Positions 1 to 5,552 of a stretch of DNA of 6,869 bases are shown here, piece by piece. The notes beneath the pieces are model-generated. The model worked only from the letters and a program-made list of their open reading frames with translations. It ran no database searches and had not been told where the DNA came from. How positions within the stretch are numbered: position 1 is the first letter of the stretch; every line of letters begins with the position of its first letter. The stretch is from JAGZHZ01 sp963929865 (lineage in GTDB: Bacteria; Bacillota; Clostridia; Lachnospirales; Lachnospiraceae), in NCBI GenBank assembly GCA_963929865.1, contig CAWVKK010000082.1:1-6869 (forward strand), given 5' to 3'. A program made the position numbers and the translations under genes.

Positions 1-131
1 ATCCATTAGTTCAAAGGATTGCTACGACATTTACCGGATGTGGTGCGAGGAAATTTCCGCAGAGAGGGCAGCGCAGCTTCATGGAAGAGAATCGGCTTTC
101 AGCCGGAGAAAAGGATGTTTCCTGTCTCCTG
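1..131. other. Left edge, no assignable gene
   Basis: No gene can be assigned here. Two forward frames stay open from the window edge to stops at about 149 and 166, so the tail of an upstream rightward gene is possible. Neither peptide shows a recognisable motif, and both run into the marR promoter. A small hairpin (CGGCT-TTC-AGCCG, 93-105) has no T-tract after it on either strand and is not called a terminator. Confidence 0.4.
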
Positions 132-160
132 TTGACAAAATTCAGGTAATATGTTACCTT
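132..160 (+). promoter_or_regulatory. Promoter of the marR-flavodoxin operon
   Basis: A perfect -35 box TTGACA (132-137) is followed by a 17-base spacer and an extended -10, TGtTACCTT, with TG at 152-153 and the hexamer at 155-160. The expected transcription start is near 167, giving a short leader before the start codon at 195. An imperfect palindrome (144-159) overlaps the spacer and -10, and a perfect one (167-182) covers the expected start, so repressor binding would block polymerase. Confidence 0.75.
144..159. promoter_or_regulatory. Operator 1, probable MarR autoregulatory site
   Basis: AGGTAATATGTTACCT is a 16-bp inverted repeat with a single mismatched pair near its centre. It covers the spacer and most of the -10 hexamer of the marR promoter. 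It shares the core GTAATAT-n-TTAC with operator 2, and the two centres are 23 bp apart, about two helical turns. Autorepression through paired palindromes is typical of MarR regulators; binding by this protein is inferred. Confidence 0.7.
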
Positions 161-166
161 TATTAA

Positions 167-182
167 AAGTAATATATTACTT
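167..182. promoter_or_regulatory. Operator 2, probable MarR autoregulatory site
   Basis: AAGTAATATATTACTT is a perfect 16-bp palindrome. It lies at the expected transcription start and four bases before the TGGAGG ribosome binding site. It is closely related to operator 1, so the two look like a tandem site for one dimeric regulator. Confidence 0.7.
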
Positions 183-194
183 ATTGGAGGAAAC

Positions 195-677
195 ATGAAT
201 ATCAAAGAAGTTATGAGCAGCGGCAAGGTGGATTTCACCGGCATTGAATCCTCTTATTTTCTTCTGGGATTATTAAGCGCTTTTGAAAATCGATTTCAGG
301 CTGTAGCTGACAGGACGATGAAGGAAATCAGCTGGAAGCAGTTTTTTGCAATCATATGCATTAATATGTGCAAGGATCCCCCTACAGTAAAAGAGCTTGC
401 TCAGATCATGGGGAGTTCTCACCAGAATGTAAAGCAGATCCTGTTGAAATTGGAAAGAAAAGGATTTATCAACATTTCAGCAGATGAAAAGGATAAAAGA
501 AGACAGCGCATACAGCTTACAGAATACTGCATAGAGTTTTGTTCAAAAAACGAAGAAATAACGTCCGCCATTATGGAGAAGATGTTTACGGGGATTTCCG
601 AGGAACAGCTGCAGGTCGCGATACAGACCATTATTCAGATTGAGGATAATCTTAAGGAGATAAAGGAAAATGAGTAA
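195..677 (+). CDS. MarR family transcriptional regulator
   Basis: This 160-residue protein has the size and layout of a MarR-type winged helix-turn-helix dimer that binds DNA in the cytoplasm. Residues about 1-50 are helical and probably dimerise. The HTH is at about 63-92 (TVKELAQIMGSSHQNVKQIL, then LERKGFI), followed by the wing with the family hallmark DEKDKRRQ (97-104). The C-terminal helices would complete the dimer. Cysteines at 55, 59, 112 and 116 could allow redox sensing, but this is speculative. ATG 195 is preceded by TTGGAGG at a good distance. The gene overlaps the downstream flavodoxin by 8 bases (670-677), implying translational coupling. Two palindromes over the promoter suggest autorepression, with the flavodoxin as co-regulated target. 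The ligand is unknown. The family call is firm; the role in redox or xenobiotic response is inferred from the neighbour. Confidence 0.92.
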   Translation: MNIKEVMSSGKVDFTGIESSYFLLGLLSAFENRFQAVADRTMKEISWKQFFAIICINMCKDPPTVKELAQIMGSSHQNVKQILLKLERKGFINISADEKDKRRQRIQLTEYCIEFCSKNEEITSAIMEKMFTGISEEQLQVAIQTIIQIEDNLKEIKENE

Positions 678-1203
678 GGGCATCATATTATACCAGTCAA
701 AATACGGAGCAACTAAAAAGTATGCGGAATGGCTTAAGCAGGAGAAAAATTATGCCATTGCTGAAACAAAAAAGGCAGAGATTTCTTATTTGCAAAGCTT
801 CGATACAATTGTTTTGGGCGGAGGCGTTTATGCTTCCGGGATTGCGGGACTGCAGTTTCTGAAGAAAAATATCAGCAGTCTGTCCGGTAGGAAAATAGCG
901 GTGTTTGCAGTTGGCGCATCGCCTTATGATGAGAGAGCAATCCAACAGATTAAAGAGCTGCATTTTAAAGGAGTACTTCATGATGTTCCTTTATTTTACT
1001 GCCGGGGAGCATGGGATGAGGATCGTATGACATTTGGCGACAGAATGCTGTGTAAGATGCTGCATAAAGTTGTAGCAAAGCAAAATCCGCAGGAATATGA
1101 ACCTTGGCAAGAAGCATTGATGAGCGCAGCCGGCAGGAAATGTGATTGGACAGACAAGCAGTATTTGGCTCCTTTGCTGGCGTATCTGGAGAAGAATGAA
1201 TAA
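670..1203 (+). CDS. Flavodoxin domain protein (Flavodoxin_5/HemG-like)
   Basis: A 177-residue flavodoxin-fold protein, probably an FMN-binding electron carrier or small flavin oxidoreductase in the cytoplasm. The N-terminus shows strand 1 and the FMN-phosphate loop (GIILYQSKYGATKKYAE, 4-20). The central strand and flavin loop are at FDTIVLGGGVYASGI (44-58), and the next strand at GRKIAVFAVGASP (73-85). The tail carrying PLFYCRGAWD (107-116) resembles HemG-type protoporphyrinogen oxidase and Flavodoxin_5 proteins rather than short electron-carrier flavodoxins. No haem-biosynthesis gene is nearby, so a HemG role is not supported. ATG 670 lies inside the end of marR, with AAGGAG at 653-658 and AAAGG at 662-666 upstream. 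Expression is probably controlled by the MarR protein. No convincing terminator follows. Confidence 0.88.
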   Translation: MSKGIILYQSKYGATKKYAEWLKQEKNYAIAETKKAEISYLQSFDTIVLGGGVYASGIAGLQFLKKNISSLSGRKIAVFAVGASPYDERAIQQIKELHFKGVLHDVPLFYCRGAWDEDRMTFGDRMLCKMLHKVVAKQNPQEYEPWQEALMSAAGRKCDWTDKQYLAPLLAYLEKNE

Positions 1204-1475
1204 CAGAGAAATTCTGCTTATCTTGCAAAATTGACCTTGAAAACACCGGCATTTGAATGCGGTTTATGGATAAAAAGACTGAGGGCGGCACGACCAAAGG
1301 GAGAATCGTGCTTTATTCTGCCAGCGGAGGATTTCCGCCCATGATCAAATGAAAACAACTTGGAGCAGTTAGCTTAAAAATTTTATAAAAAAAGTGTAAA
1401 GTGATATTGTCAATATCAAAGCGCGGCAAAAATGCCCCGTCACAACAGAGCGCCGCACTAAAACGGTATAGCTGC
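1204..1475. other. Gene-poor gap with possible coding remnant and a dyad
   Basis: There is no intact gene between the flavodoxin and the convergent BlaI-type gene. A forward frame at 1231-1263 reads LTLKTPAFECG, like the N-terminus of YbhB/PEBP-family proteins. In another frame 1263-1352 reads FMDKKTEGG and later GRIVLYSASGG before a TGA. This may be a frameshifted, truncated relic, but support is weak. A hairpin at 1324-1338 (GCGGA/TCCGC) lacks a T-tract. The AT-rich part 1373-1418 contains a 17-bp dyad, listed separately. Confidence 0.35.
1402..1418. promoter_or_regulatory. 17-bp dyad of unknown role
   Basis: TGATATTGTCAATATCA is an inverted repeat of two 8-base arms around a single central T. 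It lies in an AT-rich stretch beyond the 3' end of the BlaI-type gene. It is too tight to form a stable RNA hairpin, since a loop of at least three bases leaves a weak AT stem, so a protein-binding site is more likely than a terminator. No gene starts next to it, so its target is unclear. Confidence 0.35.
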
Positions 1476-1850
1476 CTATTGGTCTTCGTCCAGAAGAGTT
1501 CGAAGCTGAGCGATCTCGTCTCTGCTCAGACCGCTGGCGCACAGAGCATTTGCAAAAACGGAAAGATTTCTGCGGCAGAGCTTTTCGTAGAAATTTCTGC
1601 TTTGGGAGGCAATATATTCAACCTCAGTAATACACGGTGTATAATAATTTTTGTGACTTTTTTGCTCAACAGTGACAAATCCTTTCTCTGTCAGTCTGGT
1701 GAGCAGGGTCAGCAAGGTCGTCATCGCCATCGGATGCGTCAGAAAAAGGATATCTTCGATATCTGCTCTGGTAGCAGGAGCCGTACAGGTCCAGACCGCC
1801 TGCATCACTTCCAATTGAGTATCGGACAGACGGCAGATTCTTTTCTTCAT
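1476..1850 (-). CDS. BlaI/MecI/CopY family transcriptional repressor
   Basis: A 124-residue winged-helix repressor of the Penicillinase_R (BlaI/MecI/CopY) family. The family start is clear (LSDTQLEVMQAVW, about 8-20), followed by the HTH and recognition helix (PMAMTTLLTLLTRLTEKGFV) and a wing ending in YYTP; the C-terminal helices should form the dimer. The start at 1850 is chosen because AGAGGTGA (1856-1863) sits 5 bases before it. An upstream in-frame ATG at 1874 would put that ribosome binding site inside the gene. In the family, such repressors sit with an M56/BlaR1 sensor protease or a copper ATPase, and their cleavage or metal release induces targets. Neither partner is in this window, so this is an orphan and its target is unknown. 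The promoter operator shows probable autoregulation. Confidence 0.9.
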   Translation of the reverse strand: MKKRICRLSDTQLEVMQAVWTCTAPATRADIEDILFLTHPMAMTTLLTLLTRLTEKGFVTVEQKSHKNYYTPCITEVEYIASQSRNFYEKLCRRNLSVFANALCASGLSRDEIAQLRTLLDEDQ

Positions 1851-1889
1851 AACGATCACCTCTACATTCATCATATTTTTTATATTAAT

Positions 1890-1907
1890 ATTCTACAATT
1901 GTAGAAT
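1890..1907. promoter_or_regulatory. BlaI/CopY-type operator palindrome
   Basis: ATTCTACAATTGTAGAAT is a perfect 18-bp palindrome whose core TACAATTGTA fits the TACANNTGTA box known for BlaI, MecI and CopY repressors. It overlaps the -10 hexamer and spacer of the repressor's own promoter, the standard position for autorepression. I saw no second TACANNTGTA site in the window. Confidence 0.85.
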
Positions 1908-1918
1908 GTATTTGTCAA
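1890..1918 (-). promoter_or_regulatory. Promoter of the BlaI-type gene
   Basis: On the minus strand, TTGACA (1918-1913) and TAGAAT (1895-1890) are separated by exactly 17 bases. This is a near-consensus vegetative promoter with its start expected near 1883, giving a leader of about 33 bases. The -10 and most of the spacer are covered by the operator palindrome. Confidence 0.85.
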
Positions 1919-2003
1919 TGCGTAAAACACCATCTTGCAATCTGTGGCGGCAAAGGGAAATGGAATTTGCAGGGGATTGCAGACGGAGGCAGAAAGAATC
2001 CTA

Positions 2004-2032
2004 TTGACAGGTGGAGAATGAGGTGTTACAGT
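2004..2032 (+). promoter_or_regulatory. Promoter of the DUF3786-dehydrogenase operon
   Basis: TTGACA (2004-2009), a 17-base spacer and an extended -10, TGtTACAGT, with TG at 2024-2025 and the hexamer at 2027-2032. The hexamer matches TATAAT at four of six positions, and the TG extension compensates. It leads into a short leader before the start codon at 2082. Confidence 0.6.
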
Positions 2033-2081
2033 AATGATGTTAAAATAAAATTTACATCGATTGCCAGAAAGAGAGAAAAAC

Positions 2082-2747
2082 ATGGTTGACAAATCAAATG
2101 TGGAACAGATAAACAATTATGAAACGTGGTGCGAGCAGTGGAGAGAGCGGTTTTTGAGGATGGATCAGGAGGAACTTAAAAGGAGACTGCCGGAATTACA
2201 AGAAGAGGGAAATTGGCTGACGATCCGCCATTTCGGAAGAAAGCTGGGCGTCCACATGCAGGACGGGACAATCGCCGCCCTGGAGGACGGCTGTTTGGTG
2301 AGCTGCTATGAAAAGCTGAACGTCTACACCCTCTTTGGATATGTCTCCCCTCTTGCACATTATCGGGACGAATGGGTGCGGTTCGACCAGCTAAGAGGGA
2401 CTGCTCCGTTTTCCAAGGCCTTTCAGGAAGGAGTCGTTGAGCCGTTTTCCAGAATGTTCAGCGGACGAATAGAAAAATTGTGCGACAGCTGCGAGAAGCT
2501 GGGAGGAAAAAAACTGCCCTGGTCAGACGCAGGATATGAGCTGAAAGCGTTTTCCTGTATTCCGGTGCGCTTCCTCTTCTGGGAAGGGGATGAGGAATTT
2601 CCGGCTCAGGGCAATATTCTCTTTGACGCCAGCGCCACCGATTTTATACACGGAGAAAGCGTAGTGACGATCGCAGCGCTCGGTTTGGAAAGGATTGCAA
2701 AGACAGCGGGGGTTGCGATGGATCGGAAAACATTTCCCGTTTTCTAA
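2082..2747 (+). CDS. DUF3786 domain-containing protein
   Basis: A 221-residue soluble protein that I recognise as the DUF3786 family, of unknown function. It shows the family order: an N-terminal helical part, WLTIRHFGRKLGVHMQDGTI (45-64), then an YTLFGYVSPL region (82-91), a WVRFDQLRG motif (98-106), a GGKKLPWSDAGYE segment (141-153), and the diagnostic C-terminal block with DEEFPAQGNILFDASA (170-185) and a GESV motif at 191-194. Cysteines at 71, 75, 134, 137 and 159 are present, but no complete metal motif is evident. ATG 2082 is preferred over an in-frame TTG at 2061, because AAAGAGAG just before 2082 gives a weak ribosome binding site and the seven extra residues look non-coding. The dehydrogenase follows after 20 bases, so the two are probably cotranscribed. 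A shared pathway is inferred, not shown. Confidence 0.82.
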   Translation: MVDKSNVEQINNYETWCEQWRERFLRMDQEELKRRLPELQEEGNWLTIRHFGRKLGVHMQDGTIAALEDGCLVSCYEKLNVYTLFGYVSPLAHYRDEWVRFDQLRGTAPFSKAFQEGVVEPFSRMFSGRIEKLCDSCEKLGGKKLPWSDAGYELKAFSCIPVRFLFWEGDEEFPAQGNILFDASATDFIHGESVVTIAALGLERIAKTAGVAMDRKTFPVF

Positions 2748-2767
2748 AAAACGAAGGGAGGATATGT

Positions 2768-3817
2768 GTGAAAAACGGTATTATCACAGTGGGAATCGCA
2801 GGATTCGGAATGTCGGGACAAGTCTTTCACGCCCCGTTTTTGGATGCGGACAGGCGGTTTCAGATAAAAAAAGTGTATGAACGGACGTCAGAGCGCGCAA
2901 AAGAGAGATATCCGTATGTGGAGACCGTGCGCAGCTATGAACAGCTACTGACAGACGATATCGACCTTGTCGTGATCACCACGCCCAATCAGCTTCACGT
3001 TCCAATGGCAAAGCGCGCTATAGAGGCTGGAAAAAACGTGATTGTGGAAAAGCCGGTTGCAGCCACAAAAGAAGAAGCGCAGGAGCTGTGCAGTATGGCA
3101 GAGAAAAACCATGTCCTGTTTTCCGTGTATCAGAACCGCAGACTGGACGGCGATTTCCGGACGGTTCAGAAGCTGATCGCGGATGGGACGCTGGGAGAGA
3201 TTGTAGACTACGAGGCGCATTATGACCGGTTTGTGACAGGAGCAAGCAAAAAGAGATGGAAGGCTGAGGGCGGCAGAGGCGTTGGGATTTTGTATGATTT
3301 GGGAGTCCACATCCTCGACCAGGCATACGTGCTGTTCGGTATGCCTGAAGAGGTGTATGCCGATGTCCGGAGACAGCGCGAGGCTTCAGCAGGCTTTGAC
3401 AACTTTCAAGTGATTTTGTATTATAAGGACAAGCGGGCAATTTTGTCGGCAGGGGAATTGGTTGCGATGCCGGGACCTCATTTTATGGTAAACGGACGAA
3501 AAGGCAGTTTTCTCAAGTACGGAATGGATGTGCAGGAGAAAGCTCTGGCAGAGGGGGCAAAGCCTGGAGGGGAGAACTGGGGAAAAGAAAATCCGGACTC
3601 CTATGGAATACTTGCGGTTGTGACAGAAAACGGAATGCAAAAAAAGCGGGTTCCGACGATTGAGGGAAATTATGGTCTGTTTTACGACAATGTATATCAG
3701 GCGCTTACAGCGGGGGAAAAGCTGCTCGTAAATCCAGCCGACACGGTGGCTGTGCTGAAAATCATGGAAGCGGCGATGAAAAGCGCCGCCTCGAAAAAAA
3801 GGGAAAAGATTCTTTAG
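2768..3817 (+). CDS. Gfo/Idh/MocA family oxidoreductase, IolW/YdgJ-like
   Basis: A 349-residue NAD(P)-dependent dehydrogenase in the usual family size range. The N-terminal Rossmann domain has the nucleotide loop GIAGFGMSG (9-17) and TTPNQLH (71-77). The family EKP motif (EKPVA, 94-98) supplies the catalytic Lys95. The C-terminal domain holds NRRLDGDF (123-130) and YDLGVHILDQ (176-185), giving the expected Asp177 and His181. The GFGMSGQVFHAPF start, NRR-DF motif, RW...G-LYDLG-H segment and SFLKYGMD...ALAEG stretch recall the IolW/YvaA (scyllo-inositol dehydrogenase, NADP) and YdgJ branch. The substrate is therefore probably a cyclitol or sugar derivative; it cannot be fixed from sequence. It starts with GTG at 2768 behind a strong GAAGGGAGG (2753-2761). 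It is the last gene of its operon and is followed by a strong terminator. Confidence 0.9.
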   Translation: MKNGIITVGIAGFGMSGQVFHAPFLDADRRFQIKKVYERTSERAKERYPYVETVRSYEQLLTDDIDLVVITTPNQLHVPMAKRAIEAGKNVIVEKPVAATKEEAQELCSMAEKNHVLFSVYQNRRLDGDFRTVQKLIADGTLGEIVDYEAHYDRFVTGASKKRWKAEGGRGVGILYDLGVHILDQAYVLFGMPEEVYADVRRQREASAGFDNFQVILYYKDKRAILSAGELVAMPGPHFMVNGRKGSFLKYGMDVQEKALAEGAKPGGENWGKENPDSYGILAVVTENGMQKKRVPTIEGNYGLFYDNVYQALTAGEKLLVNPADTVAVLKIMEAAMKSAASKKREKIL

Positions 3818-3830
3818 CCATACAGAAAAA

Positions 3831-3882
3831 GCGCTGCGGGGTTTCCAAGACTTAGTCAGAGAGAAACGCCGCAGCGCGTTTT
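3831..3882. terminator. Bidirectional Rho-independent terminator
   Basis: Arms GCGCTGCGG (3831-3839) and CCGCAGCGC (3869-3877) pair perfectly. After one G-G mismatch (3840/3868), GTTTC (3841-3845) pairs with GAAAC (3863-3867). The loop is 17 bases. On the plus strand TTTT follows at 3879-3882, and on the minus strand TTTTT follows at 3830-3826. It lies between the convergent dehydrogenase and aldo/keto reductase genes and serves both. Confidence 0.92.
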
Positions 3883-3901
3883 GCATGTCGGAAAGCGCGT
3901 T

Positions 3902-4996
3902 CTATTTTCCAAAATAGTCTGCGATTTCCTTCATTCTGTGCGTCTGGCTGACATGAAACGGACATCTGCGGTCGCAGTGCCCGCAAGCGATGCAGTCGGA
4001 CGCTTTTTTTTCAAGCTTTTCATAGTGATCCGCCGCCATGGCGTCGCCGATCACAGCCAGATCGTAGTATTTGTTGATCAGCCCGATATTCAGACCTGCC
4101 GGACATGGCTGGCAGTGGCTGCAGTAGACGCACGTTCCTGAGATGTCCTTTGGCGTCAGCGTCGCGATGACAGAGTAGTCGCGCTCTTCCTCTGGGGCGT
4201 CGAAAAAGCCCAGAACCGTCTTTACGTCGCCGAGATTGCGGATGCCCGGAAGAACGGTCAGAACGCCCGGCTTATCGAGCGTGTACTGGAGACACTGGTA
4301 CGGCGTCAGCGCCTGACCGAACGGAGAGGTATCCGCCTGGAGCAGCTGTCCTCCGGAATACGGCTTCATGACGGAGATCCCGATGCCTTCCGCCTCGCAG
4401 CGCCGGTACAGCTCCATGCGCTCGCTGGCGCTGCCTCTGGCAAATTCGCCGTGCTGATAGTCATAAGCCGCGTTGATGGAGAACATCAGCTGATCAATCA
4501 GACCGGTGTCCAGCACCTGCCGGACAAGCTCGGGAGTGTGTGAAGACAGCCCGATATGGCGGACAGCGCCGCTTTGCCTCATCTGGAGCAGATAATCAAG
4601 AACGCCGTTTTTCTGGTAGCTCTTCCAGTCGGAAGCAGTATCCAGGCAGTGGATAAAGCCGTAATCGATGTAGTCGGTTTTCAGCTCTCTTAACTGCCAG
4701 TCGATCTGACGCTTGACGGTCTCAAGGTCTGTCGTCCACCCGTATTCTCCAGCCTCATAGTTTGCGCCGAAATGAATCTGATACAGCATCTCTTTGCGGA
4801 CTGGTGCGAACGCCTCCCCCGCGTAGCGGAAGGTCTGAGCCCCCGCCGTCGCGAAATCGACATAGTTGACGCCGTGTTCCTGCGCATATGTCAGGGCGCT
4901 GACAGCTTCCTTTTCCGAAGCTTCAAAAACCGGTCCTGTTCCGATTCCGATGACGCTGATCTTATCGCCGGTTTTTTTGTGAATTCTGTATTCCAT
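3902..4996 (-). CDS. Aldo/keto reductase with C-terminal 4Fe-4S motifs
   Basis: A 364-residue protein: an aldo/keto reductase TIM barrel (about 1-285) fused to a ferredoxin-like tail, as in COG1453-type oxidoreductases. The tail has CVYCSHCQPCP (Cys 289, 292, 295, 298) and CIACGHCDRRCP (Cys 335, 338, 341, 345), enough for two [4Fe-4S] clusters. Barrel landmarks include NYVDFATA (44-51, Asp47), DYIDYGFIHCLD (108-119, His116), GLSSHTPE (149-156) and MKPYSGG (210-216). Aligned by eye, the usual catalytic Tyr is replaced by Gly or Ala, and the usual Lys (LATK) by His75 in YQIHFG. Only the Asp and His of the tetrad are evident. The start at 4996 is chosen over 5053 because AAGGGGGG (5004-5011) lies 7 bases upstream and the longer form would overlap the flavodoxin gene. 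It is the last gene of the leftward operon. The substrate is unknown; electron exchange with the neighbouring flavodoxin is a reasonable inference. Confidence 0.9.
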   Translation of the reverse strand: MEYRIHKKTGDKISVIGIGTGPVFEASEKEAVSALTYAQEHGVNYVDFATAGAQTFRYAGEAFAPVRKEMLYQIHFGANYEAGEYGWTTDLETVKRQIDWQLRELKTDYIDYGFIHCLDTASDWKSYQKNGVLDYLLQMRQSGAVRHIGLSSHTPELVRQVLDTGLIDQLMFSINAAYDYQHGEFARGSASERMELYRRCEAEGIGISVMKPYSGGQLLQADTSPFGQALTPYQCLQYTLDKPGVLTVLPGIRNLGDVKTVLGFFDAPEEERDYSVIATLTPKDISGTCVYCSHCQPCPAGLNIGLINKYYDLAVIGDAMAADHYEKLEKKASDCIACGHCDRRCPFHVSQTHRMKEIADYFGK

Positions 4997-5025
4997 CGCA
5001 TGTCCCCCCTTCGTTTTTGCAGATC

Positions 5026-5496
5026 TCAGCCGTTTATCACGCGCTTTGCCCACTCGGCAGCGCCTGATCCGTTTAAAAGCTGTCCTTTTTTCCAGGACGC
5101 GTTCGGGCAGTGCTCTTTTAAACTCTGCTCTGCCCTGGAAATGCCGCTGCCGCCGGAGGTGGCAAAAGGAATCAGCGTCTTGCCTGAAAAATCACAGCTT
5201 TCGAGGAACGTGTCGACGATGCGGGGTTCCACATACCACCAGATCGGAAATCCGATCAGGATCGTGTCATACTGATCCATATCCGGAAGCGGTCCGCTGA
5301 CAGCAGGGCGGCAGGACGGGTCATTCATCTCTAAGGTGCTGCGGCTGTGCTTGTCCATCCAGTTTAAATCGGCGGAAGTGTACGGCTGCTGCGGGCAGAT
5401 CTCATACAGATCCGCGCCTGCAGCAGCTGCCATCTCTTTTGCCGTATGGGCGGTTGTGCCGCTGGCAGAAAAGTAGGCGATCAATGCTTTGCTCAT
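5026..5496 (-). CDS. Flavodoxin (Flavodoxin_4-like)
   Basis: A 156-residue FMN-binding flavodoxin, the expected size for a small cytoplasmic electron carrier. The FMN-phosphate loop is SASGTTAHTA (10-19). The isoalloxazine-contacting loop is GFPIWWYVEP (82-91), in the form GxPIWW seen in the Flavodoxin_4 family. The third loop is FATSGGSGI (111-119). Start at 5496 has AAGGAG (5506-5511) upstream with a 9-base gap. It lies 49 bases after the DUF362 gene and 29 bases before the aldo/keto reductase, so all three are probably on one transcript. It may donate electrons to or accept them from the Fe-S reductase. It belongs to a different subfamily from the flavodoxin at 670-1203. Confidence 0.92.
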   Translation of the reverse strand: MSKALIAYFSASGTTAHTAKEMAAAAGADLYEICPQQPYTSADLNWMDKHSRSTLEMNDPSCRPAVSGPLPDMDQYDTILIGFPIWWYVEPRIVDTFLESCDFSGKTLIPFATSGGSGISRAEQSLKEHCPNASWKKGQLLNGSGAAEWAKRVING

Positions 5497-5522
5497 AATA
5501 GTGTTCTCCTTTTTCTATCTTA

Positions 5523-5552
5523 TTTACAGTCTTTACAGTCGTATTTTACAGT
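5523..5552 (-). repeat. Three direct copies of ACTGTAAA
   Basis: Read on the minus strand, ACTGTAAA occurs at 5552-5545, 5539-5532 and 5530-5523, with starts 13 and 9 bases apart. The first copy includes the last Leu codon and the TAA stop of the DUF362 gene; the others lie in the gap before the flavodoxin. It may be slippage debris, or a binding site for a protein or small RNA. Confidence 0.75.

Noticed and set aside
1324..1338. Hairpin GCGGA/TCCGC as terminator for the first flavodoxin
   Set aside because: No T-tract follows on the plus strand, and it is more than 100 bases past the stop codon.
1851..1874. Upstream ATG starts for the BlaI-type protein
   Set aside because: The AGAGGTGA ribosome site lies downstream of these codons, and family similarity begins after 1850.
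1401..1904. Forward open frame across the BlaI-type gene
   Set aside because: The minus strand encodes a recognisable repressor with promoter, operator and ribosome site; the forward product resembles nothing.
1936..1981. Inverted repeat TGCAATC/GATTGCA upstream of the DUF3786 gene
   Set aside because: Seven-base arms with a 32-base loop are too weak and too far from the promoter elements to call.
2061..2081. TTG start for the DUF3786 protein
   Set aside because: No ribosome site precedes it, and ATG 2082 has a purine-rich site at proper spacing.
1851..2081. BlaI-type control of the divergent DUF3786 operon
   Set aside because: Only one TACANNTGTA site exists and it is over 100 bases upstream of the DUF3786 promoter; no second box is near that promoter.
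4997..5053. Longer N-terminus for the aldo/keto reductase
   Set aside because: It would overlap the flavodoxin end, contains basic low-complexity residues, and the AAGGGGGG site serves ATG 4996.
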